Shown here: one piece after another, positions 25,616 through 37,362 of the stretch | Numbering within the stretch: position 1 is the first letter of the stretch | How the letters are laid out: the number at the start of each line of letters is the position of its first letter | DNA from: Lysobacter arvi | Lineage (GTDB): Bacteria > Pseudomonadota > Gammaproteobacteria > Xanthomonadales > Xanthomonadaceae | NCBI GenBank assembly: GCA_031216755.1 | Contig: JARUHG010000001.1 | Location: 124,001-188,000, forward strand | Direction: 5' to 3' | DNA: 64,000 bases | Made by a program: the position numbers and the translations under genes | Notes under the pieces: generated by a model | The model's database searches: none | What the model was told of the DNA's origin: nothing | The model's input: only the letters and a program-made list of their open reading frames with translations

Positions 25616-26818
25616 ATGACCAACTCCCGCGATATCGTCCTCGCCTTCTCCGGCGGCCTCGACACCAGCTTCTGCGTTCCGTACCTGAAGGAGCGTGGCT
25701 GGAACGTGCACACCGTGTTCGCCGACACCGGCGGCGTCGATGCCGAGGAGCGCGCCTTCATCGAACAGCGCGCCGCGGAACTGGGCGTGGCCTCGCACGT
25801 CACCGTCGACGGCGGCCCGGCCATCTGGGACGGTTTCGTCAAGCCGTTCGTGTGGGCCGGCGAGGGCTACCAGTCGCAGTATCCGCTGCTGGTCTCGGAC
25901 CGCTACCTCATCGTCGACGCCGCGTTGAAGCGCTGCGACGAACTGGGCACGAAGGCCATCGCGCACGGCTGCACCGGCATGGGCAACGACCAGGTGCGTT
26001 TCGACCTGGCGGTGAAGGCGCTGGGCGATTACGAAATCGTGGCGCCGATCCGCGAGATCCAGAAGGAACACACCGAAGTCCGCGCCTACGAGCAGAAATA
26101 CCTGGAAGACCGCGGATTCGGCGTGCGCGCCAAGCAGAAGGCCTACACGATCAACGAGAACCTGCTGGGCCTGACGATGTCCGGCGGTGAGATCGACCGC
26201 TGGCAGGCGCCGGGCGAAGGTGCGGTGGGCTGGTGCAAGCCGCGCGCCGAGTGGCCGGCGCAGGCGCTGCGCGTGAAGATCGGCTTCGTCAACGGCGAAG
26301 CGGTCACGCTCGACGGCGAGAAGATCGAAGGCCACAGGATGCTGGCCAGGCTCAACGGCCTGTTCGCGCAGTACGGCGTGGGTCGCGGGCTGTACACGGG
26401 TGATACGACGATCGGACTGAAGGGTCGCATCATCTTCGAAGCGCCGGGCCTGACCGCGCTGCTCGCAGCGCACCGCGCACTCGAGGAAGCCGTGCTGAGC
26501 AAACAGCAGAACCGCTTCAAGCCCGACGTCGCGCGCAAGTGGGTGGAGCTGGTGTACGAAGGCTTCTTCCACGATCCGCTGAAGACTGATCTGGAAGCCT
26601 TCCTGCAATCGAGCCAATCGACGGTGAACGGCGAAGTCACGCTGGAGACGAACGGCGGCAGCGTCACCGCCGTCGCCATCGAATCCGCACACATCCTCAA
26701 CGCCAAGGGCGCGACCTACGCGCAGGCGGCCGACTGGGGCGTGGCCGAAGCCGAAGGCTTCATCAAGCTGTTCGGCATGAGCAGCACGCTGTGGGCCGAG
26801 GTCAACCGCAAGGGTTGA
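25616..26818 (+). CDS. argG: Argininosuccinate synthase
   Basis: ATP-dependent ligase of 400 residues joining citrulline and aspartate. The P-loop [11 protein letters not shown] is at residues 10-20, followed by DTGGVDAEE and [14 protein letters not shown], typical of the family. In this cluster citrulline is released from N-acetylcitrulline by the next gene product. An upstream in-frame extension reads the repeat region and is rejected in favour of ATG 25616 ([11 protein letters not shown]). Confidence 0.95.
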   Translation: MTNSRDIVLAFSGGLDTSFCVPYLKERGWNVHTVFADTGGVDAEERAFIEQRAAELGVASHVTVDGGPAIWDGFVKPFVWAGEGYQSQYPLLVSDRYLIVDAALKRCDELGTKAIAHGCTGMGNDQVRFDLAVKALGDYEIVAPIREIQKEHTEVRAYEQKYLEDRGFGVRAKQKAYTINENLLGLTMSGGEIDRWQAPGEGAVGWCKPRAEWPAQALRVKIGFVNGEAVTLDGEKIEGHRMLARLNGLFAQYGVGRGLYTGDTTIGLKGRIIFEAPGLTALLAAHRALEEAVLSKQQNRFKPDVARKWVELVYEGFFHDPLKTDLEAFLQSSQSTVNGEVTLETNGGSVTAVAIESAHILNAKGATYAQAADWGVAEAEGFIKLFGMSSTLWAEVNRKG

Positions 26819-26900
26819 GAAGCGAGCAACTGCAGAAGCGAGAAGTGAGCGAGGCGATGCTCACTCCTCACTACTCTCCACTCACTCCTGCGTAAACGAC
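26819..26900. repeat. GAGTGAG-type intergenic repeat, argG-argE'
   Basis: Contains GAAGTGAGCGAG followed by CTCACTCCTCACT and CTCACTCCTG, the inverted boxes of the family seen at 25504-25615 and 52366-52467. No other signal is obvious in this gap. Confidence 0.65.
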
Positions 26901-27989
26901 ATGCTCGACCAGACCCTCCAACATCTGCAAGCGCTGGTGTCCTTCGATACCCGCAATCCGCCACGCGACATCGGCACCGGCGGCATCTTCGACTACCTGC
27001 GCGAACAGCTGCACGGTTTCCGCATCGAAGTGACCGACCACGGCGCCGGCGCCGTGTCGATGCTCGCCGTGCGCGGCAATCCCCACCGCCTGTTCAATGT
27101 GCACCTGGATACGGTGCCGTCGTCGGAGGCCTGGAGCGCCGATCCGCACGTGTTGCGCGTCACCGGCGACCGCGCGATCGGTCTGGGCGCCTGCGACATC
27201 AAGGGCGCCGCCGCGGGCCTGCTCACCGCCGCTTCGCGCACCCGGGGCGACGCGGCGTTCCTGTTCTCCACCGACGAGGAAGCCAACGATGCGCGCTGCA
27301 TCGCCGCCTTCCTTGCGAGCGCGCACCCGTTCCAGGACGTCATCGTCGCCGAGCCGACGCAATGCGAGGCGGTGCTCGCGCATCGCGGCATCAGTTCGGT
27401 GCTGATGAAGTTCCGCGGCGTCGCCGGCCATGCGTCGGGCGCCAACGCGATGCAGGCCAGCGCGCTGCACCAGGCCATCCGCTGGGGCGGTCACGCGCTG
27501 GATTTCGTGGAAAGCCAGGCGCATCAGCGTTTCGGCGGTCTGACGGGCCTGCGCTTCAACGTCGGCCGCGTGGAAGGCGGGATCAAGGCGAACATGATCG
27601 CGCCCAGCGCCGAGCTGCGTTTCGGTTTCCGCCCGCTGCCCTCGATGTCGATCGATGCGCTGCACGAGCGCTTCGGCACGCTGGTCGAAGCCGGTGCGGT
27701 GGAGCGTTACGAGGAGACCTTCCGCGGCCCGTCGCTGCCGTCCGGCGATGTCGCCGATGCGGAGAATCGCCGCCTGGAAGCGCGCGATCTCGCCGATGCG
27801 CTGGGCCTGCCGATCGGCAACGCGGTGGATTTCTGGACGGAGGCGTCGCTGTTCTCCGGCGCCGGCCTGACCGCGATCGTCTACGGTCCCGGCGACATCG
27901 CGCAGGCGCACACCGCCGACGAATGGGTCGCGCTGGAGCAACTGCAGCGTTACACCGAATCGGTCACCCGCATCCTCGAAACTGCATGA
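26901..27989 (+). CDS. argE': N-acetyl-L-citrulline deacetylase (ArgE', M20 family)
   Basis: M20 metallopeptidase of 362 residues. Metal ligands are visible as NVHLDTVP (His, Asp), GACDIKG (bridging Asp), STDEEAND (catalytic Glu and Glu), VAEPTQ and the late His in QAHTADEW. Context after argF' and argG indicates the Xanthomonas-type enzyme acting on acetylcitrulline, though acetylornithine may also be used. The dimerisation insert (HASGANAMQASALHQAI) is intact. Confidence 0.92.
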   Translation: MLDQTLQHLQALVSFDTRNPPRDIGTGGIFDYLREQLHGFRIEVTDHGAGAVSMLAVRGNPHRLFNVHLDTVPSSEAWSADPHVLRVTGDRAIGLGACDIKGAAAGLLTAASRTRGDAAFLFSTDEEANDARCIAAFLASAHPFQDVIVAEPTQCEAVLAHRGISSVLMKFRGVAGHASGANAMQASALHQAIRWGGHALDFVESQAHQRFGGLTGLRFNVGRVEGGIKANMIAPSAELRFGFRPLPSMSIDALHERFGTLVEAGAVERYEETFRGPSLPSGDVADAENRRLEARDLADALGLPIGNAVDFWTEASLFSGAGLTAIVYGPGDIAQAHTADEWVALEQLQRYTESVTRILETA

Positions 27990-28148
27990 CGACGTCCTGA
28001 GCACGCGCTTCCGGAGTTCCCTTGAGCCGAGGGGGCGACCTCGCCGTGAAGCAGCGAGGCGGAATGTAGCGCTAGACCCTGAGGGTGTCGCGAAACGACG
28101 CCCGCCGGCCCGAAGGCATCGCAAGAACAACACCTGATCCGCATAGAG

Positions 28149-29471
28149 ATGAACGACACCCGCGATATCCAGACGAGGCAAACCATCGTGCGCCTGCTTT
28201 CGAGCATGGCCAGCGCGAAGGAAATCTCGCAATACCTCAAGCGCTTCTCGCAGCTCGACGCCAAGCGCTTCGCCGTGGTGAAGGTCGGCGGCGCGGTGCT
28301 GCGCGACGACCTGGAGGCGCTCACGTCCTCGCTCGCATTCCTGCAGGACGTCGGCCTCACGCCGATCGTCATCCACGGCGCCGGCCCGCAACTGGACGAG
28401 GAGCTGTCCGCCGCCGGCATCGTCAAGCAGACGGTGAACGGCCTTCGCGTGACCTCGCCGGAAGCGCTCGCCATCGTGCGCCGCGTGTTCCAGTCGCAGA
28501 ACCTCAAGCTCGTCGAGGCGCTGCAGGCGTTCGATGCGCGCGCGACGTCAATCGTCTCCGGCGTGTTCGAATCCGAATACCTGGACCGGGACACCTACGG
28601 CCTCGTCGGCGAAGTGAAGCGCGTGAACCTCGCGCCCATCGAGGCCAGCCTGCGCGCCGGCTCGATCCCGGTGATCGCGAGCCTGGGCGAAACGGCGTCC
28701 GGCCAGATCCTCAACGTTAACGCCGATTTCGCCGCCAACGAACTCGTGCAGAAGCTGCAGCCGTACAAGATCGTGTTCCTCACCGGCACCGGCGGCCTGC
28801 TGGACGACGCCGGCAAGGTGATCGACTCGATCAACCTGTCGACCGAGTACGAGCACCTGATGTCGCAGCCGTGGATCAACGGCGGCATGCGCGTGAAGAT
28901 CGAGCAGATCAAGGACCTGCTCGACCGGTTGCCGCTGACGTCGTCGGTGTCGATCACCAAGCCGTCGGAGCTGGCGAAGGAACTGTTCACGCACAAAGGG
29001 TCGGGCACGCTGGTGCGTCGTGGCGAGCGCGTGCTGCAGGTCTCGCAGTGGGACGAGCTCGATCCGGAGCGTCTGCGCGGGCTCATCGAATCGGCCTTCG
29101 GTCGGCGCCTGCTGCCGGACTATTTCGAGCGCACGAAGCTGCATCGCGCCTACGTCAGCGAGAACTACCGCGCGGCGGTGATCCTCACCCGCGAGGATGC
29201 CGGCATCTATCTCGACAAGTTCGCCGTGCTCGACGAAGCGCAGGGCGAAGGCCTCGGTCGCGCCGTGTGGCAGGTGATGCGCGAGCAGAATCCGCGCCTG
29301 TTCTGGCGTTCGCGCCACGGCAATCCCGTCAATCCGTTCTATTACGCCGAGTCCGACGGGTGCCTCAAGCAGGAGAAGTGGAAGGTGTTCTGGTACGGCG
29401 TGGACACCTTCGACGAGATCGCGCGCTGCGTCGCGCATTGCAGCGGGCGTACCGCGACGTTGAAGGACTGA
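28149..29471 (+). CDS. argB: Bifunctional N-acetylglutamate kinase / N-acetylglutamate synthase
   Basis: Protein of 440 residues made of an amino-acid kinase domain (about 1-290) and a GNAT-like acetyltransferase domain (about 290-440). The kinase part shows [35 protein letters not shown] and the regulated VKIEQIKDL segment; the GNAT part shows [24 protein letters not shown] and [13 protein letters not shown]. This fused NAGS-K architecture carries out the first two steps of arginine synthesis and is arginine-inhibited in Xanthomonas. About 160 bases upstream hold no recognisable gene. Confidence 0.92.
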   Translation: MNDTRDIQTRQTIVRLLSSMASAKEISQYLKRFSQLDAKRFAVVKVGGAVLRDDLEALTSSLAFLQDVGLTPIVIHGAGPQLDEELSAAGIVKQTVNGLRVTSPEALAIVRRVFQSQNLKLVEALQAFDARATSIVSGVFESEYLDRDTYGLVGEVKRVNLAPIEASLRAGSIPVIASLGETASGQILNVNADFAANELVQKLQPYKIVFLTGTGGLLDDAGKVIDSINLSTEYEHLMSQPWINGGMRVKIEQIKDLLDRLPLTSSVSITKPSELAKELFTHKGSGTLVRRGERVLQVSQWDELDPERLRGLIESAFGRRLLPDYFERTKLHRAYVSENYRAAVILTREDAGIYLDKFAVLDEAQGEGLGRAVWQVMREQNPRLFWRSRHGNPVNPFYYAESDGCLKQEKWKVFWYGVDTFDEIARCVAHCSGRTATLKD

Positions 29472-29478
29472 GCCACAG

Positions 29479-30102
29479 ATGAGCGAACACGTCGACCCCT
29501 GGACCCACGTGCCGAGCCTTCGCGGCGAGCACGTCGTGCTGGAGCCGCTGCGGGCCGGGCACGCCGCCGGACTGCGCGACGCGCTCGGCGACGGCGCGCT
29601 TTCCCGGCTGTGGTTCACCAACGTGCCGGCGCCGGAAGACGCGGAAGCCTACATCGACGCGGCGCTCCAGATGCAGGCCCAAGGGAAGGCGCTCGCGTTC
29701 GCGGTGCATGACGCGCGGGGCGACGTGGTGGGTTGCACGCGCTTCTACGATCTCGACCCGACCGTGCCGCGTGTCCAGATCGGCTACACCTTCTACGCGC
29801 CGCGCGTGCAGCGCACGGGGCTGAACACGCAGGCCAAGCTGCTGTTGCTCACGCATGCCTTCGAGACGATGGACTGCATCTGCGTGGGCTTCGAGACCAG
29901 CTGGTTCAACCACGCCTCGCGTGCGGCCATCGCACGCCTGGGCGCGAAACAGGACGGCGTGCTGCGCAGCCATCGTCGCCATGCCGACGGAAGCGTCCGC
30001 GACACGGTGGCGTTCTCCATCCTCCAATCCGAATGGCCGGCCGTGAAGCGCAATCTGCAGCATCGGCTGGAACGACACGAACAAGGGAGCGACCGGACGT
30101 GA
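29479..30102 (+). CDS. GNAT acetyltransferase, RimJ/RimL type
   Basis: Protein of 207 residues resembling RimJ/RimL N-acetyltransferases: [19 protein letters not shown] at the start, [11 protein letters not shown], and an acetyl-CoA segment around [17 protein letters not shown]. It begins seven bases after the fused kinase/synthase gene and its stop overlaps the argC GTG (GTGA), so it is embedded in the arg operon. The substrate is unknown; whether it helps arginine synthesis or just rides in the operon cannot be decided here. Confidence 0.8.
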   Translation: MSEHVDPWTHVPSLRGEHVVLEPLRAGHAAGLRDALGDGALSRLWFTNVPAPEDAEAYIDAALQMQAQGKALAFAVHDARGDVVGCTRFYDLDPTVPRVQIGYTFYAPRVQRTGLNTQAKLLLLTHAFETMDCICVGFETSWFNHASRAAIARLGAKQDGVLRSHRRHADGSVRDTVAFSILQSEWPAVKRNLQHRLERHEQGSDRT

Positions 30103-31082
30103 GCAGGTCCGTCACAGGCACATCCGTGGGCATCGTCGGCGCGCGCGGTTACGTGGGCGCCGAACTCATCCGGCTCATCGCCGGCCATCCGGACTTCGAA
30201 CTGGCGTTCGTGTCGTCCCGCGAACTGGCCGGGCAGCGCGTTGCCGACCAGTTCGACGGCGTCGCAGGGATCGACCCTGAGCTGCGCTACGTCGCGCCAT
30301 CCAATGAAGAGCTGCCCACGCTGGGCGCCGACGCCATCGTGCTCGCGCTGCCGAACGGGAAGGCGGCCGCATGCGTGGCGGCGTTCGATGAGGCGGGCGT
30401 CGATCCAGTCATCGTCGATCTCTCCGCGGACTACCGCTTCGACGACGCCTGGTACTACGGCCTGCCCGAGCTCACGCGTGCGAAGTACGCCGGCCAGCGC
30501 CGCATCAGCAATCCGGGCTGCTACGCCACGGCGATGCAGCTCGCCGTCGCGCCTATGCTCGACGCGCTCGCCGGCCCGGTGCAGTGCTTCGGCGTGTCGG
30601 GTTACTCGGGCGCGGGCACCACGCCGTCGGACAAGAACGATCCGGAGAAACTGCGCGACAACCTGATGCCGTACGCGCTCACCAACCACGTGCACGAACG
30701 CGAGGTGACGCGCCAGCTCGGCCACGAGGTGCAGTTCCTTCCGCACGTGGCACCGCATTTCCGGGGGCTGACGATCACGGCGAACCTGACGTTGTCGTCG
30801 TCGCTCGATCGCGATCAGGTCGTCGCGCGCTATCGCGATCGCTACGCCGGCGAACCGCTGGTCGACGTGCTCGACGATGCGCCGTGGGTGAGCCGCATCG
30901 CCGGGCAGCACCATGTGGAACTGGGCGGCTTCACGCTCTCGCCAGACGGGCGCCGGCTGGTGGTGGTCGCCACGGAGGACAACCTCCTCAAGGGCGCGGC
31001 CACGCAGGCGCTGCAAAACCTCAACCTTGCCTTCGGTTTCGACGAGAACCGGGGCATTCCGCGGGTTCGCGACGCGGGGTAG
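30099..31082 (+). CDS. argC: N-acetyl-gamma-glutamyl-phosphate reductase
   Basis: Enzyme of 327 residues for the third step of arginine synthesis. The NADP-binding motif is [13 protein letters not shown], the catalytic Cys is in [12 protein letters not shown] near residue 140, and [14 protein letters not shown] and [11 protein letters not shown] are typical segments. The GTG start at 30099 overlaps the GNAT stop by four bases, indicating translational coupling. Confidence 0.95.
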   Translation: MSRSVTGTSVGIVGARGYVGAELIRLIAGHPDFELAFVSSRELAGQRVADQFDGVAGIDPELRYVAPSNEELPTLGADAIVLALPNGKAAACVAAFDEAGVDPVIVDLSADYRFDDAWYYGLPELTRAKYAGQRRISNPGCYATAMQLAVAPMLDALAGPVQCFGVSGYSGAGTTPSDKNDPEKLRDNLMPYALTNHVHEREVTRQLGHEVQFLPHVAPHFRGLTITANLTLSSSLDRDQVVARYRDRYAGEPLVDVLDDAPWVSRIAGQHHVELGGFTLSPDGRRLVVVATEDNLLKGAATQALQNLNLAFGFDENRGIPRVRDAG

Positions 31083-31143
31083 TCTGGGTTCGCCGTCGCG
31101 CACGTGCGGACGGCGGGAACGATCACGTAACACCGAGGCGGTC

Positions 31144-32436
31144 ATGTCCGATCTGTTGTGGCAGAAACCCGGCGTCAAGGTCGACGCGCGCATCCAGAAG
31201 TTCCTCGCCGGCGAGGACGTGATCCTCGATCGCGAGTTCTTCGTGTTCGACATCCAGGCCAGTCGCGCGCATGCGCAGGGCCTGCAGCAGATCGGCATCC
31301 TTAGCGCGGACGAGCTCGAAGGCCTGGAGCGCGAGCTTTCCATCCTCGCGGACGATTTCAGCGCGGGCCGGTTCGTCCTCGATGACCATTACGAAGACGG
31401 GCATTCGGCGATCGAGGCGCGGCTGGTCGAACGCCTTGGCGACGCCGGCAAGAAGATCCACACCGGCCGCAGCCGGAACGACCAGATCCTCGTCGCCACG
31501 CGCTTGTGGCTGAAGGACCGGCTCTCGCGCCTGATCGCCACGTGCCGCGAAAGCGCGCAGGTCGCGTTGGCGCGTGCCGAAGCCGAGCAGTCGGTACCGC
31601 TGCCCGGCTACACGCACCTGCAGCGCGCCGTCGTGTCGTCGCTCGGCATGTGGTGGGCGGCGTGGGCCGAAGGGTTCATCGACGACGCCCGGCGCGCCGC
31701 CGACACGCTGGCGTGGGTGGACGCGAATCCGCTCGGCAGCGCAGCGGGCTATGGCGTGAACCTGCCGCTCGCACGCGACCACACCACGCAGGCGCTCGGG
31801 TTCGCGCGCATGCAGGTGTCGGCCGCGTATGCACAGCTGTCGCGCGGCAAGTTCGAGATGGGCGCGATCGAAGCGTTGTCTTCGGCGCTGCTCGACCTGC
31901 GCCGCCTCGCGTGGGACCTCAGCCTGTTCACCAGCGCCGAGTTCGGTTTCGTCGCGTTGCCATCGCAGTACACGACGGGCAGTTCGATCATGCCGAACAA
32001 GCGCAATCCGGACGTGATCGAACTGATGCGCGCCAGCTACTCCGCGGCGGCCGCGGCGCGCACGGAAATCGAACAGCTCCTCTCGCTGCCGTCCGGTTAC
32101 CACCGCGATCTGCAATTCTCCAAGGGCGCGATCTTCCACGCGTTCGGTCGCGGACTGGACGCGCTGGAGCTGTTGCCCGACCTGCTGCGCAATCTGGAAT
32201 GGAAGGCCGAACGCATGCGCGAGGCGCTGGATCCGTCGATGTACGCGACGGATCTCGCGGTCGACATGGCCCGCGAAGGGCTGCCGTTCCGCGAGGCCTA
32301 CCGGCTCGCCGCCGACCCGGCGCGCTGGGCGCAGGGCGATCCGGATGCGAGCCTGCGGGCGCGCGTGTCGCCGGGCGCGTCGGCGGACCTTCGCCTGGAG
32401 GCCCTGAAGGACCGACTGGCGCGGTTGGCGGGATAG
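31144..32436 (+). CDS. argH: Argininosuccinate lyase
   Basis: Fumarase-superfamily enzyme of 430 residues producing arginine and fumarate. The signature [12 protein letters not shown] is present, as are HTGRSRNDQ and the catalytic-His segment [10 protein letters not shown] short gap of 61 bases after argC contains a small hairpin (GCCGTC/GACGGC) but no terminator T-run, so the arg genes probably continue on one transcript. Confidence 0.95.
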   Translation: MSDLLWQKPGVKVDARIQKFLAGEDVILDREFFVFDIQASRAHAQGLQQIGILSADELEGLERELSILADDFSAGRFVLDDHYEDGHSAIEARLVERLGDAGKKIHTGRSRNDQILVATRLWLKDRLSRLIATCRESAQVALARAEAEQSVPLPGYTHLQRAVVSSLGMWWAAWAEGFIDDARRAADTLAWVDANPLGSAAGYGVNLPLARDHTTQALGFARMQVSAAYAQLSRGKFEMGAIEALSSALLDLRRLAWDLSLFTSAEFGFVALPSQYTTGSSIMPNKRNPDVIELMRASYSAAAAARTEIEQLLSLPSGYHRDLQFSKGAIFHAFGRGLDALELLPDLLRNLEWKAERMREALDPSMYATDLAVDMAREGLPFREAYRLAADPARWAQGDPDASLRARVSPGASADLRLEALKDRLARLAG

Positions 32437-32536
32437 CCTTGCGCCAGGCCGCGCGCAGCGCGCCGGCCGCTTGTTCCAATGCAGTTGCACCCGCGGTTCC
32501 GCATCACACGGTTCGACCATGATGAAGGGGAGCTCC

Positions 32537-33673
32537 ATGCGCCGTTGGTTCTTCGCACTGTTCGCGTTAGCGCCGGCCGTCGTGGCGGCGCATGAAATTC
32601 CTTCGCCGTCGGCCATCGACGCCGAACTCGCGCGCGTCATGCGCGACACGGGCGCCAAGGGGCTTGCGATCGCGGTAATCGACGAGGGCCGGCCGGTGCA
32701 CGTCGCCGCGCATGGCGTGCGCAACGCTTCGGGAGATCCGCTGCAGGTCGACACGATCATGTACGGCGCATCGCTGACGAAGGCGGTGTTCGCCTACACC
32801 GTGATGCGGCAGGTCGAAGCCGGCCGCTTCACGCTCGACACGTCGATCGCGGACATGCTCCCCAGGCCGCTCCCGTCGTATGCGTCCAAGGACATCGCCA
32901 ACCGGTATGCGGACTGGACCGCGCTGGACGAACGCTGGCGCAGGCTCACGCCGCGCATCGTGCTGACGCATGCCACGGGTTTCGCGAACTTCGGTTTCCT
33001 CGAGCCCGACGAAAAGCTGCACTTCCACTTCGATCCGGGATCGCGCTACGCGTACTCGGGTGACGGCCTCAATACGCTCCAGTTCGCGATGGAAACCGGC
33101 GAGGGCATCGACGTCGGGGCGGAAACATCGCGCGTCTTCAGCGAACTCGGCATGACGCGAACGAGCCTGATCTGGCGCGACGACTTCGCCGGCAACCTCG
33201 CCGATGGATGGGACGAACAGGGCAAGGTGGAGCCGCACGACGAGCGCTCGAAGGTGCGCGCCGCGGGGTCGATGGACACCACCATCGCGGATTTCGCGAA
33301 GTTCGCCGCGGCGTTCGTCCGCGGAGACGGGCTCACGCGCGAGAGCCGCGCGGAAATGGTACGGCCGCAGTTGGCGATCACCACGCGATCGCAGTTTCCG
33401 ACGTTGCAGGCGGAGCTTCCCGCGGACGAACGCCGGAAGGACCTGGCCGCCGGCCTCGGCGTCGTCGTGTTCGACGGGCCGCAGGGGCGTGGCTTCTTCA
33501 AGGGCGGCCACAACGAGACGACCGGCAACACCTGGGTCTGTGTCGAACGGCGCCGGCGCTGCGTGGCGATCCTGTCCAACGACGTGCGCAGCGAAGCGGG
33601 CTTCCCGCAGCTCGTGCGCTTCGTGCTGGGCGATACCGGCGTGCCGTTCGAGTGGGAGTACGGCACGCGATGA
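32537..33673 (+). CDS. Secreted serine hydrolase, beta-lactamase/DD-peptidase fold
   Basis: Protein of 378 residues with a signal peptide (MRRWFFALFALAPAVVAA). The class C beta-lactamase-like motifs are SLTK (GASLTKAVF, near residue 75), YAYSGDG (YxN equivalent, Tyr-Ser-Gly) and KGGHNE near residue 320. Members are esterases, D-peptidases or related hydrolases; the substrate is unknown. The start is set by GGGGAG seven bases before ATG 32537. Its stop overlaps the proB start (ATGA), so a periplasmic hydrolase is translationally coupled to proline synthesis, an unexpected partner. Confidence 0.85.
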   Translation: MRRWFFALFALAPAVVAAHEIPSPSAIDAELARVMRDTGAKGLAIAVIDEGRPVHVAAHGVRNASGDPLQVDTIMYGASLTKAVFAYTVMRQVEAGRFTLDTSIADMLPRPLPSYASKDIANRYADWTALDERWRRLTPRIVLTHATGFANFGFLEPDEKLHFHFDPGSRYAYSGDGLNTLQFAMETGEGIDVGAETSRVFSELGMTRTSLIWRDDFAGNLADGWDEQGKVEPHDERSKVRAAGSMDTTIADFAKFAAAFVRGDGLTRESRAEMVRPQLAITTRSQFPTLQAELPADERRKDLAAGLGVVVFDGPQGRGFFKGGHNETTGNTWVCVERRRRCVAILSNDVRSEAGFPQLVRFVLGDTGVPFEWEYGTR

Positions 33674-34808
33674 ACACCCGCGATTTCGCCGCGCAGCCCT
33701 TGCCGCCGTGGCGCCGCGCCGTGCTGAAGGTCGGCAGCAGTCTGTTGTCGGGCGACGGCGGGCTCGATCCGCGTCATGCCGGCGCGCTGGCACGTTTCAT
33801 CGAGCACGCGCACGCACAGCAGCGCGACGTCGTCCTGGTGTCGTCCGGCGCGGTCGCGGCGGGACGGCACCGCGTCGATGCCGGTGGCGACGGACTCGTG
33901 CTTCGGCAGGCGCTGGCTTCGCTGGGCCAGGCGGCGCTGGTGACGTTCTGGCAGCAGCTGCTGGATCGCCCCGTCGCGCAGGTGCTGCTGACGCACGACG
34001 ACCTGCGCAATCGGCGCCGCTACCTCAACGCCCGCGCGACCTTGCGCGAACTGCTGCGCCTGGGCGCGCTGCCGGTGATCAACGAGAACGACGCGGTCGC
34101 GGTCGACGAACTCAAGCTCGGCGACAACGACAACCTCGCCGCCGCCGTGGCATCGCTGGTGGATGCCGACCTGCTGCTGATCGCCACCGACATCGGCGGT
34201 CTCTACAGCGCGCACCCGCGCGATCCGTCGGCCCGGCCCATCACACGCGTGGACGCGATCACGCCGGAGCTGCTGCAGGCCGCCAGCGGCGGTGCCGGCA
34301 CGCTCGGCACCGGCGGCATGCGCACGAAGCTCGATGCGGCCGCGAAGGCCGGTGCGGCCGGCATCGCGACGGCGCTGTTCTGCGGCCGCGACGCCGAAGT
34401 GGTGCGCGCACTCCACGACGATCGCCTGCACGGCACGCTGGTGCTCGCGCACGGCGACCGGCTCCGTGCGCGCAAGCAATGGCTGCGACACGCGCCGTCT
34501 TCCGGCCGCCTGCGGGTGGATGCGGGCGCATTCGCCGCATTGCACCGGCAGGGCGCGTCCCTGCTGCCGGGAGGCGTGGCATCCGTCGAAGGCGAATTCC
34601 GACGCGGCGACGTCGTGGAGATCGCGATGGCCGACGCCGCCGCATTCGCGCGCGGCCTCGCCCAGTACGGCGCGAACGAGATCCGCCGCATCGCGCGCCG
34701 GCACAGCAACGAGATCGAAGCGCTCCTGGGCTTTCGTTACGGCGAGTCCATCGTGCACCGCGATGACCTGGTGCTGCTCGACGCCACCGCGCACAAGGAA
34801 ATCCTGCC

Positions 34809-34812
<4 letters not shown>
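33670..34812 (+). CDS. proB: Glutamate 5-kinase
   Basis: Kinase of 380 residues for the first step of proline synthesis. The amino-acid-kinase domain carries [23 protein letters not shown] and [20 protein letters not shown]; a C-terminal PUA domain (about residues 285-375, with [16 protein letters not shown]) follows. It overlaps both the upstream hydrolase and the downstream proA by four bases. Confidence 0.95.
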
Positions 34813-36074
<1,262 letters not shown>

Positions 36075-36096
36075 GCGCACCCGACCGCAACGGCGG

Positions 36097-36945
36097 TCAT
36101 TCCCGCAGCCGCTGCACGCCGAGCCAGCGCTCGCCCGGCGCGAGCGTGACCGGTTCCATCACCGTGGCCGCTTCCACGCACACGAAGCGCAGGTGCTCTC
36201 CCGCGCCCAGGTCGCCCATGGACGCGGCGAGGGTCGCGCCGGGGTTCCACACCACCGTGTCGCGGAACCCCTCGCTCTCGATATTCAGCGTCGATGCGCC
36301 GTCGCGCAGGCGTAGCGCACGGGGCGCCGCGGCGTAGATGCGGTCCAGTTCGCCTTCGAAACGGACCGGAGCGTTGGCGGCCGGCGCCGGAGTGCCGTTG
36401 CGTGCGCTGTCCTCGTAGGGCGTGCTTTCCAGCCCGTCGAGTTCCACTTCCGACAGTTTCGCCACGCGCAGGTAAGTGTGCAGTGCGGCGGTGAAGGCGA
36501 ACGGCGCCTCGTCGCGGTTGAGAACCTCCAGCCCGACCTGCAGCGCGTCCGCGGCGAGCGCAACGTGCAGCCGCGCGCCGAAACGGAACGGCCACAGCGA
36601 GCGCGTGTGTTCGTCGTCGTCGAGCTCGAACACTGCCGACTCGCCGAACGGCGTGGCCTCGTGGACGCCGGTGAATCGCCACGCCACCAGCCGCGCGAAG
36701 CCGTGCTTGGCCAGCGGACCGCGCGCACCGAATTGCGGAAAGATCACCGGCACGCCGCCGCGGATCGCGGTGCCGGGCGCGTGGCTGGCGTTGGGGCTCA
36801 GGTAGAGGCGTTCGCGCGATGGCGTCGGCTTCCACGACAGGACGTTCGCGCCGTGCAGGCTGATGTCGGTCGTGGCGCCGCCGGGGTGACGCAGGCGCAC
36901 GCAGGGGCGGCCGTGCAGGTCGAAGGGCTCGATGGACAGGGGCAT
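36097..36945 (-). CDS. D-hexose-6-phosphate mutarotase, aldose-1-epimerase family
   Basis: Protein of 282 residues of the YeaD type. The expected catalytic residues can be placed in AALHTYLRV (His) and in the C-terminal CVEAATV segment (Glu), with GVPVIFPQFG in the sugar-binding region. Such enzymes interconvert anomers of glucose 6-phosphate and related sugars. ATG 36945 (MPLSIEPFDLHG) is preferred to a longer frame that would run into the terminator at 37050. No neighbour points to a specific pathway. Confidence 0.88.
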   Translation of the reverse strand: MPLSIEPFDLHGRPCVRLRHPGGATTDISLHGANVLSWKPTPSRERLYLSPNASHAPGTAIRGGVPVIFPQFGARGPLAKHGFARLVAWRFTGVHEATPFGESAVFELDDDEHTRSLWPFRFGARLHVALAADALQVGLEVLNRDEAPFAFTAALHTYLRVAKLSEVELDGLESTPYEDSARNGTPAPAANAPVRFEGELDRIYAAAPRALRLRDGASTLNIESEGFRDTVVWNPGATLAASMGDLGAGEHLRFVCVEAATVMEPVTLAPGERWLGVQRLRE

Positions 36946-37049
36946 GGCGACGCGCCGTATGGACTTGGGTCGGAATGATGCCCGAGCGCAGGTCGTCGCC
37001 GTAACGGTCGAAGTCGCGGCCCGGCGCGAAGGCGGAGCGCCGGAAACGA

Positions 37050-37075
37050 AAAACGCCGGCATCGGCCGGCGTTTT
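37050..37075 (-). terminator. Terminator of tRNA-Pro
   Basis: AAAACGCCGGC (37050-37060) and GCCGGCGTTTT (37065-37075) form an 11-bp hairpin around four bases. On the minus strand it lies 30 bases after the tRNA 3' end and is followed by T-rich sequence. Confidence 0.85.
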
Positions 37076-37104
37076 CGGTGTCAGCAACCGCATCGCTGCG
37101 GAGT

Positions 37105-37181
37105 TGGTCGGGGAGACAGGATTTGAACCTGCGACTTCTACGTCCCGAACGTAGCGCTCTACCAGGCTGAGCTACACCCCG
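37105..37181 (-). tRNA. tRNA-Pro (anticodon CGG), CCA encoded
   Basis: The minus strand folds into a full cloverleaf: acceptor CGGGGTG, D-arm GCTC...GAGC, anticodon arm CTACG-TTCGGGA-CGTAG with anticodon CGG (reads CCG, proline), T-arm GCAGG-TTCAAAT-CCTGT, and an encoded 3' CCA (37105-37107). Acceptor positions 6 and 67 are both T, one mismatch in an otherwise sound stem. A terminator follows. Confidence 0.95.
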
Positions 37182-37362
37182 ACTGCTGAGCCGCAAATTC
37201 TAGTCAGTCCGGCGGGGGCGAGGCAAGGGGTCCCGTGCAATTTCCTTCAGGCTCGGTGCGGCGCGCTGGGGGAAGGGCGGGTGCAACCGCTAAACTGTGG
37301 GGGTTTTCCGCCCCTCAGCGACGCGCCGCGCAGGCGTGGCCGCACGACCACTGGAGCCCCGC

